From Anaerolineae bacterium (GTDB taxonomy: Bacteria > Chloroflexota > Anaerolineae > UBA1429), in NCBI GenBank assembly GCA_016928125.1, contig JAFGLK010000065.1, positions 1 through 8,233 of the forward strand: DNA of 8,233 nucleotides, written 5' to 3'. The position numbers and the translations under genes are program-made. Shown one piece after another: positions 1 to 4,531 of this stretch (position 1 is its first letter; every line of letters begins with the position of its first letter). The notes beneath the pieces were generated by a model, which was given only the letters and a program-made list of their open reading frames with translations, had not been told where the DNA came from and made no database searches.

Positions 1-830
1 GCCAGGCGCACACCGACATAGGGCTTGTCGGCGCTCACGCCGCGCGTCTCGAGCGAATCCCACACGATCCACTCTTGCGCCACATCATCATAGCCGGTGA
101 TCAGCCGGTAGTGACCCATTTGCTCGCCCTTACTGTCAATGTGCCACGTTGCCACCATCACCGGCATGCCGTTGCTCAGCAGCAAGCGCAGCCTCTCGGC
201 ATCGCCGTTGACCCGCACCAACGCGTTCAGGCCCTGGCCGCGGGCGAACTCGGCCATCTCATACGGATCGGCATGCTTGTCCTCCCAGTTCGGGCGGATC
301 GCCTGACGCACACCATCCTGCAGAAGCGCGCTGCCATAGTAGCTGAGATACATAGAGAGCGTGGCCGGGCCGCAGTTGTTCCACGTCTGCCACTCATGTC
401 TGAGTCCGCTCAACGCTACAGCAGCGCCTGAGGGGGGAAAGGCTGGCGTCGTCGTGGCGGTAAAAGTGGGCCTGGCGGTATCTGTCGACGTCGCCGTGGG
501 CATAACGCTCGGCGGTGCCGAGGGCTCCCCCGTCGCCGTGGACGTAACGCTCGGCGCTGCTGACGATTCGCTCGTTGCCGTTGGGTCTGGATCCGCTGGC
601 GTGGGTGAGCTGGTGGGCGTAGCGGTGAGCGTCCTCGTCGGGCGCGCCGTCGGCGTCGGTAGAGGCGTGGGGACGTAGGGATCGCGTGTCTCCTCCAGCC
701 CGAACTCGGCGCGCACGCGGAGGATCAGGCCCCGCGGGCCGCCATAGCGGAGCACGCCGAGAACCAATGCGGACACGCCGAGCATGAACAGCAGAGCAAG
801 CACCAACGGCAAGATACGTCTGCGAGCCAC
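1..830 (-). CDS. Membrane-anchored C39-like cysteine peptidase, 3' end cut off by the window
   Basis: The reading frame stays open on the minus strand from its start to the window edge (276 codons from the GTG at 830), so the C-terminus is missing. Order of parts: a short Arg-rich N-terminus; one hydrophobic segment (about residues 6-28) that should act as signal anchor; a Thr/Pro/Ser-rich low-complexity stalk (about 53-134); then a papain-fold C39-like domain. The catalytic motif reads HEWQTWNNCGPA, with nucleophile Cys153 and a likely oxyanion Gln148. The His is in GHYRLITGYD (His240) and the third residue is probably Asp258 in VWDS. The domain should lie outside the membrane and cleave peptides or bind the cell envelope; the substrate is unknown. 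No ABC transporter domain is visible, so this is not a bacteriocin exporter. Start choice: the Shine-Dalgarno AAAAGGAG is 8 nt from GTG 830 but only 2 nt from the in-frame ATG at 836, so GTG is preferred. It is divergent from the M1 peptidase gene. Confidence 0.85.
   Translation of the reverse strand, partial: MARRRILPLVLALLFMLGVSALVLGVLRYGGPRGLILRVRAEFGLEETRDPYVPTPLPTPTARPTRTLTATPTSSPTPADPDPTATSESSAAPSVTSTATGEPSAPPSVMPTATSTDTARPTFTATTTPAFPPSGAAVALSGLRHEWQTWNNCGPATLSMYLSYYGSALLQDGVRQAIRPNWEDKHADPYEMAEFARGQGLNALVRVNGDAERLRLLLSNGMPVMVATWHIDSKGEQMGHYRLITGYDDVAQEWIVWDSLETRGVSADKPYVGVRL
489..556. repeat. Two-copy imperfect direct repeat (42-base period) in the stalk region
   Basis: A 26-base unit at 489-514 recurs at 531-556 with 24 of 26 identical bases. 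The 42-base period equals 14 codons of the overlapping peptidase gene. In the protein the two units read PSVTSTATGEPSAP and PSVMPTATSTDTAR. It looks like an in-frame duplication that lengthened the Thr/Pro stalk, a kind of sequence that expands and contracts easily. Confidence 0.7.
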
Positions 831-838
831 TATCATGT

Positions 839-846
839 CTCCTTTT
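839..846 (-). promoter_or_regulatory. Ribosome binding site that decides the start of the C39-like peptidase
   Basis: Read on the minus strand the site is AAAAGGAG. Its last G is 8 nt from the GTG at 830, a normal distance, and only 2 nt from the ATG at 836, which is too close. The two starts differ by just two residues. Confidence 0.6.
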
Positions 847-919
847 GTCTGTCGAGCCCTCGCTCCCTATCGGTAAGGTTCTGCCATCGTAACCCTGCGG
901 CCTGGCCCGACGTCGCCCT

Positions 920-948
920 ATTGTACAGGTCTCCGCACACAGGGTCAA
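920..948 (-). promoter_or_regulatory. Promoter for the C39-like peptidase gene
   Basis: On the minus strand, TTGACC (943-948, 5 of 6 matches to the -35 consensus) and TACAAT (920-925, 5 of 6 to the -10) are separated by exactly 17 bases. Transcription would begin near 913 and give a leader of roughly 80 nt before the GTG start. This is one of the best sigma-70-type matches in the window. Confidence 0.65.
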
Positions 949-971
949 AAAGCGGACAGTGCCTACCCGAT

Positions 972-1000
972 TTGTCGCCTCCATCGCTCTGGCGTATGAT
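972..1000 (+). promoter_or_regulatory. Promoter for the M1 peptidase gene
   Basis: TTGTCG (972-977) and TATGAT (995-1000) have a 17-base spacer. The start site would fall near 1007, only about 23 nt before the GTG start and directly in front of the Shine-Dalgarno site at 1012-1019. It faces away from the C39 promoter, so the two genes share a divergent control region. Confidence 0.6.
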
Positions 1001-1029
1001 GTCCCATACTTGGAAGGAGACGATTACAA

Positions 1030-2577
1030 GTGGTGGAACGCGTTGTTCGCTTCAGCTTGCGGGGGCTCGTGCTCGGCGTCGTGTCCACGTTGTTGGTCAT
1101 CGGCACCTGCACTGGCGGTGGCACCGCCTGCCGCACCCTTGCTGGACCGCTGGAGCGTGCCGATTGGCTGACTCGACAAGCCGAGGCCATGATCCGCGGC
1201 GAGCGCGGTGCCCTGGATCGCTTGAGCGCTGCGCCTCGTTACACCATCGATGCCGCCCTCGACGTGGCGGCGGCGGAGATCGTCGGGCACCTGACCCTGG
1301 AATACACCCATGACGAAGATGCTCCGCTGCATGATCTGGTTCTGCGTCTTTGGCCAAACGCCGAGACCATCTACGGTGGGGGATCGCTGACTGTGGAGAA
1401 GGTCACCCGGCAGGGGCGAGACGTGTCCTGGCGCCTCGAGGACGACTCAACGATTCTGTCCATATCGCTGGATCCCCCACTGGAAACTGGGGAGACGACC
1501 CGCGTGGATGTGGCCTTTCTGGGGCAGATCCCGCGCAGCGGCGCGAGAGGCTACCACATCTATCACGCTTCCGATGTGGTGACCAGTTTGTCGGGCTGGC
1601 ATCCGATCTTGGCGGTGCGTCAAGACGGTGCCTGGAACGCTCCGCCTGTCCCACGGGTTGGCGACGCCAACCTGGCTGATATAGGCCTCTATGAGGTGCA
1701 CCTGCAGGTTCCGGCGGACTATCAGGTGATCGCTACGGGCACGGAACTGGGCCACCAGATGGTGTCCGAGGGCATCGCGTGGCACCTGGTGAGCGGCCCG
1801 GCGCGCGGATTCGCCGTCATGGTCAGCGACCGGCTCCAACATCAGCAAGAGACCATTGGAGACGTGGCGGTCAATGTGCACACGCTTGCCGAGGCGCGAG
1901 CCAATATCTCGGCGCAGACCACGCTCGATCTCGCGGTCGGTGCGGTTGAGGTTTATCAGGAGCTCTTCGGCCCCTATCCTTTTGCCGAATTGGATGTGGT
2001 CGAGACGTTGATCTCCATCGGCGGCTATGAGTTCCCCGGTCTGGTCACCGTTGAGCACGACATCCGACGGCGCGGCTCTTATGGCTACTATCGCTGGCTT
2101 GTGGCCCACGAAGTGGCGCATCAGTGGTGGTACGGTCTGGTGGGGAGCGATTCGGTGGCCGAACCCTGGCTGGACGAGTCGTTGGCCACCTACTCTGTCG
2201 TTCTCTATGTCGAGCGCGTCTGGGGCGAAGCGGCTGCCCAGGCCGTGCTGAACGGTTATCTGCAAACCGCTGGGCGCCCGACGCGTGGTGCCCCGCCCAT
2301 CACCAGTTCTGCGCTCGAGTTCGGCAGTTGGTCTGCCTATAGTAGGCCGATCTACTATCATGGCGCCCTCTTTCTCGCCGATCTGCGCGAGGGGATGGGC
2401 GATGCGGCGTTCTTCGAGTTGCTGCAGAGCTATTACGAGGCCTACCGCTTCGGACAGGCCACGACGGCCGATTTCATGGCCTTGGCCCGAGAGATCGCCG
2501 CACCTGATCTTGACCTGCTCATCGAGCGTTGGTTCGGGTCGCCGGAACCGAGCCGCATAGGCGGGCCAATCCCTTGA
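1030..2577 (+). CDS. M1 family (gluzincin) zinc metallopeptidase, secreted or membrane-anchored
   Basis: The 515-residue product is a zinc aminopeptidase-type protein. The zinc site is HEVAH (His360, Glu361, His364) with the third ligand Glu383 in WLDES, giving the M1 spacing HEXXH-X18-E. The exopeptidase motif (GxMEN in the family) appears as GGYEF (331-335), keeping the Glu. Tyr442 in the IYYHG stretch is the likely transition-state Tyr. Residues about 60-250 look like the N-terminal beta domain and 260-480 like the catalytic domain. The long C-terminal helical domain of 800-900-residue M1 enzymes is absent. A hydrophobic N-terminal segment (about 8-26) suggests export. Cys27 and Cys34 follow it, but neither has a clean lipobox, so lipidation is uncertain. 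The start is GTG at 1030 (or the adjacent GTG at 1033), with GGAAGGAG ending 10 nt upstream. True exopeptidase activity is inferred; some short M1 homologues have other peptide preferences. Confidence 0.93.
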   Translation: MVERVVRFSLRGLVLGVVSTLLVIGTCTGGGTACRTLAGPLERADWLTRQAEAMIRGERGALDRLSAAPRYTIDAALDVAAAEIVGHLTLEYTHDEDAPLHDLVLRLWPNAETIYGGGSLTVEKVTRQGRDVSWRLEDDSTILSISLDPPLETGETTRVDVAFLGQIPRSGARGYHIYHASDVVTSLSGWHPILAVRQDGAWNAPPVPRVGDANLADIGLYEVHLQVPADYQVIATGTELGHQMVSEGIAWHLVSGPARGFAVMVSDRLQHQQETIGDVAVNVHTLAEARANISAQTTLDLAVGAVEVYQELFGPYPFAELDVVETLISIGGYEFPGLVTVEHDIRRRGSYGYYRWLVAHEVAHQWWYGLVGSDSVAEPWLDESLATYSVVLYVERVWGEAAAQAVLNGYLQTAGRPTRGAPPITSSALEFGSWSAYSRPIYYHGALFLADLREGMGDAAFFELLQSYYEAYRFGQATTADFMALAREIAAPDLDLLIERWFGSPEPSRIGGPIP

Positions 2578-2831
2578 TCGAGGCTGAGCCATAATGGCCG
2601 AACATTGCGGTGAACGGCCCCGGCAGAGAGGCAACTCGAATCCCCGTTTCTCCTGACGCCTACCGACTTCGGGGGAGTGTCCTTTTGCATCTACGCACAG
2701 ATCACCCAGGATCCTGAAGCCAGTCAGGAGAAGATCGAGAGCGCTTTTGCCCATCAACCCTGTCGCCGGTGGATTTGTCCTTTCCTCGACGAAAGCGCGT
2801 ACGAGTGAGTTCCGCTCATGCAAAGGACCGC
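2578..2831. other. Gene-poor spacer with overlapping inverted repeats
   Basis: I see no convincing gene here. A 10-base perfect inverted repeat, TTCTCCTGAC (2648-2657) and GTCAGGAGAA (2723-2732), could fold into a long-loop helix. Its right arm can instead pair locally with TCCTGA (2712-2717), giving a 6-bp hairpin with a 6-nt loop. TCCCCG (2641-2646) and CGGGGGA (2670-2676) form another possible stem, followed by a T-rich stretch (2680-2687). Any of these might help end the M1 transcript, but none is a textbook terminator. Confidence 0.4.
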
Positions 2832-2859
2832 TTTACCAGGCGACAACCTATGCTATAAT
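2832..2859 (+). promoter_or_regulatory. Extended -10 promoter driving the SRPBCC leader and gene
   Basis: The -10 is a perfect TATAAT (2854-2859), preceded by TGC in the right place for an extended -10. A TTTACC at 2832-2837 (4 of 6) sits 16 bases upstream as the -35. The start site would be near 2866, nearly 200 nt before the SRPBCC start codon. This -10 is the strongest in the window. Confidence 0.65.
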
Positions 2860-2865
2860 AGAGAT

Positions 2866-3063
2866 AGGAGACGTGATTCGCGACGCCTGGCACGCCAGAG
2901 GCCCGGGCGGCGGGAACCTGCAACATGGCATCACATCGTACACCCCGACAGGTGCACCTGCCGCCTGGTCGGGGTGCGTTGTATTCTGGCCCTCTTTGGC
3001 CCCGATCGATGCACTCGGACTCAGCTCGTCGGGCACCCGCAACGCAATCGGAGGAGGACGCAG
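2866..3063 (+). promoter_or_regulatory. Long structured 5' leader, possible RNA regulator or small RNA
   Basis: The leader begins at the predicted start site and ends at the Shine-Dalgarno GGAGGAGG of the SRPBCC gene. Helices I can pair by eye are nested. Outer: GATT-GCG (2875-2882, one bulged C) with CGCAATC (3043-3049). Middle: GCCAGAGG (2894-2901) with CCTC and TGGC (2991-3000, TT bulge). Inner: CACCCCGAC (2941-2949) with GTCGGGGTG (2968-2976), nine perfect pairs, extended by AGG/CCT across one bulge. An alternative pairing, GCGTTG (2976-2981) with CAACGC (3040-3045), would break the outer helix just upstream of the ribosome binding site. I recognise no known riboswitch. The nested rod is loosely like 6S RNA in shape and length, but that is only a resemblance. 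Confidence 0.4.
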
Positions 3064-3507
3064 ATGCCGAGTGTTACTGAGACGGTCGACATCCATGCCA
3101 GCCCGAGAATGGTTTTCAACTATGTCTGGGATGCAACCAGCCTGCCCACCTACTTTCCTACCTCGAAGGTGGAGGTGCTGCAGAGCTCTGAGAGCCGGGT
3201 GACGGTCCGCCACGACCTCCAACTGGAGGACCGCACTGTAGAGGTAGTCTGCGTGCGCGAAGCGCTTGCCGCGGGGCGTACGATTACCTTCAGAGCGACA
3301 GAGGGGATGGTGCTGGAAGGGAACTGGACCTTTGTCGCCCTCAAAGACAGCACCCGAGTGACCTTTATCATGAGTTATGAAGCGCCGGGCGGGTTCATGC
3401 AGAAAATGCGACGCGGCCGCAAGACCGACCAAGAGATGCAGAGCCTGTGCAGTGGCTGTCTACAGCGACTCAAGGCAGCGATCGAGGCCCAGGCTCGGGC
3501 AGCCTAA
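3064..3507 (+). CDS. SRPBCC (START-like / polyketide cyclase-type) family protein
   Basis: The 147-residue product matches the small SRPBCC fold: a first strand with SVTETVDIHASPRMVF (3-18), the amphipathic region VWDATSLPTYFP (21-32) that usually lines the cavity mouth, alternating strands through about residue 105, then a long C-terminal helix (about 110-145). Proteins of this family bind hydrophobic ligands in a central cavity; some are enzymes and others are carriers or partners. The ligand here cannot be told. No signal peptide is visible, so it is likely cytoplasmic. An uncommon detail is a Cys-Ser-Gly-Cys pair (Cys129, Cys132) in the C-terminal helix. The ATG at 3064 follows a strong GGAGGAGG (3050-3057). 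The frame is open further upstream, but that part overlaps the structured leader and lacks family similarity, so it is not counted. The gene appears to be transcribed alone. Confidence 0.85.
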   Translation: MPSVTETVDIHASPRMVFNYVWDATSLPTYFPTSKVEVLQSSESRVTVRHDLQLEDRTVEVVCVREALAAGRTITFRATEGMVLEGNWTFVALKDSTRVTFIMSYEAPGGFMQKMRRGRKTDQEMQSLCSGCLQRLKAAIEAQARAA

Positions 3508-3543
3508 CACCAGTGCTTCGAGCGAGCGATCAGCCTCTAGACA

Positions 3544-3566
3544 CTGCCGGGACGTAGCTCCGGCAG
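3544..3566 (+). terminator. GC-rich hairpin after the SRPBCC gene
   Basis: CTGCCGG (3544-3550) pairs with CCGGCAG (3560-3566) around a 9-nt loop, 37 bases past the stop codon. No T run follows, so if it ends transcription it does so weakly or with help. It may instead protect the mRNA 3' end. Confidence 0.4.
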
Positions 3567-3659
3567 GCCCGATCGGTCCTGTCCCAGCGCGTGGTATCGG
3601 CCCGCACTCGCGCCTGTGCCGGAGGATGGGATCGTTTCGATCAGGTCTTTACCCCTTGC

Positions 3660-3680
3660 CTGGCGTGATGCCCACGCCAG
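3660..3680 (+). terminator. Second hairpin, possible terminator
   Basis: CTGGCGTG (3660-3667) pairs perfectly with CACGCCAG (3673-3680) around a 5-nt loop. A moderately T-rich stretch follows (3687-3695). It lies between the SRPBCC gene and the next promoter, where a terminator would be expected. Position and shape are the only evidence. Confidence 0.4.
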
Positions 3681-3751
3681 AGCGTGATTTCGTTCCCCGC
3701 AACCCGGAGCAGTTTAGCCAATTCGCCCCTCGCGGGCCCCTTCCCATGCGT

Positions 3752-3780
3752 TTGGCGTGCGGCCCCGTCTCGCATATGAT
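3752..3780 (+). promoter_or_regulatory. Promoter for the ferritin-like gene
   Basis: TTGGCG (3752-3757) and TATGAT (3775-3780) are separated by 17 bases. The start site would be near 3787, about 50 nt before the start codon. An 8-base palindrome TGTGCACA (3782-3789) covers the predicted start site and could be an operator. Confidence 0.6.
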
Positions 3781-3837
3781 GTGTGCACATCGGCCCTGTG
3801 TCGAGGCATGCTATCATCAAGACCGGGAGGGAGACCT

Positions 3838-4323
3838 ATGCCTGCTCTGTCCGTCCGAACCGTGCTGCGATGGGCTTTGGAGATCGAGACCAACGGGGAG
3901 GCCTTCTACAAGGCGGTGGCCGCGGCTGCCTCGGATCGCGATGTCAAGACGCTGTTCAACGATCTGGCTTATCAGGAGGAGCGGCACTATCGCACCTTTG
4001 AGCGCATGCTGGCTAGCGCCAAAGACGACAGTGCCCTCAAGGACGATCCCAAGGAGTTTGAGGCGTACATCAGGGCGGCTTTGGCCGACGCCCTGGTCGG
4101 GGGCCCCGACAAGGGCCTCGAGCTCGCCAAGCAGGCCGCCGACGAGACAGCCGCCCTGAAGGCGGCCATGGCGTTCGAGAAGGATACCTTGCTCTTTTTC
4201 TACGACTTGCGCGACATGGTGCCTGAGGCGCAGCAAGAGACGCTGACGGCCATCATCGACCAGGAGAAGGATCACCTGCGCCAGTTGGCCCGTGTCCTGG
4301 AAGCCGGGCCCTGGGTGAGCTGA
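3838..4323 (+). CDS. Stand-alone ferritin-like di-iron protein (rubrerythrin-type four-helix bundle)
   Basis: The 161-residue product is a four-helix bundle with all six di-iron ligands in the expected order: Glu17 (EIETNGEAFY, helix A), Glu47 and His50 (AYQEERHY, helix B), Glu114 (helix C), and Glu143 and His146 (DQEKDHL, helix D). The rubredoxin-like Cys4 domain of classical rubrerythrins is missing, so any electron donor must be separate. Related proteins reduce peroxide or handle oxygen and iron in anaerobes. That role is inferred from the family; this protein could also serve another ferritin-like function. No signal peptide is seen. The ATG at 3838 is supported by GGGAGGGAG (3825-3833). 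The open frame extends to 3757, but that extension would overlap the promoter. The next gene, 208 bases downstream on the same strand, is an oxygen-sensitive glycyl radical enzyme, which fits a protective role. Confidence 0.88.
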   Translation: MPALSVRTVLRWALEIETNGEAFYKAVAAAASDRDVKTLFNDLAYQEERHYRTFERMLASAKDDSALKDDPKEFEAYIRAALADALVGGPDKGLELAKQAADETAALKAAMAFEKDTLLFFYDLRDMVPEAQQETLTAIIDQEKDHLRQLARVLEAGPWVS

Positions 4324-4356
4324 GGGTTGTGGGCTGTGGCTGATGACCAGGGAGCG

Positions 4357-4372
4357 CCGAGCCTCAGCTCGG
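4357..4372 (+). terminator. Short hairpin after the ferritin-like gene
   Basis: CCGAGC (4357-4362) pairs with GCTCGG (4367-4372) around a 4-nt loop, 33 bases after the stop codon. No T run follows. It could slow or partly stop transcription before the glycyl radical enzyme gene. Confidence 0.35.
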
Positions 4373-4387
4373 TATGAAGCCACTTGA

Positions 4388-4406
4388 CGTAAACGTTTCT
4401 GCAGAA
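4388..4406 (+). promoter_or_regulatory. LacI-family-like operator plus adjacent palindrome upstream of the glycyl radical enzyme
   Basis: The core AAACGTTT (4391-4398) is a perfect palindrome with the central CG typical of LacI/GalR-family sites. The 14-base site CGTAAACGTTTCTG matches the general form TGTAAACGTTTACA at 10 of 14 positions. A second palindrome, TTCTGCAGAA (4397-4406), overlaps its right side. A -35-like TTGACG (4384-4389) overlaps the left side, but I find no good -10 at the right distance, so the promoter itself is not called. The cognate regulator is not in the window. Confidence 0.4.
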
Positions 4407-4531
4407 GGCGCTCGAACTGCGTCCCCACAGGCCAGTTGGCTCTGTGGACGAAGGAGTCGCCAGCGGGTATCCCGCCATGTGATGAGCGCGCTCTGACGCG
4501 TGACCCTCGCGATTTCCTGGGAGGCATCCCG

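Noticed and set aside
75..984. Open frames overlapping the C39-like gene on both strands
   Set aside because: They are low-complexity shadows of the Thr/Pro stalk and catalytic domain in other frames; the C39 frame has catalytic residues and continues off the window.
2630..2646. CTCGAATCCCCG, resembling a tRNA T-loop
   Set aside because: The T-stem does not pair and no acceptor or anticodon arm can be drawn around it.
1447..2823. Long open frame on the minus strand opposite the M1 gene
   Set aside because: It is antisense to a gene with an intact catalytic motif, has no recognisable domain, and its composition follows from the GC-rich codons of the opposite strand.
2818..3063. N-terminal extension of the SRPBCC frame
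   Set aside because: It would start upstream of the predicted promoter, shows no family similarity, and the ATG at 3064 has a strong Shine-Dalgarno site.
2925..3082. 51-codon open frame inside the SRPBCC leader that overlaps the start of that gene
   Set aside because: It has only a weak ribosome binding site and an ordinary GC-rich composition; the helices explain the region better. A leader peptide cannot be fully excluded.
3757..3837. N-terminal extension of the ferritin-like protein
   Set aside because: It would begin within the promoter; helix A of the bundle begins just after the ATG at 3838, which has a good ribosome binding site.
4436..4531. 32-codon extension of the glycyl radical enzyme
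   Set aside because: No ribosome binding site fits it, while the ATG at 4532 has GGGAGG at a 7-nt distance.
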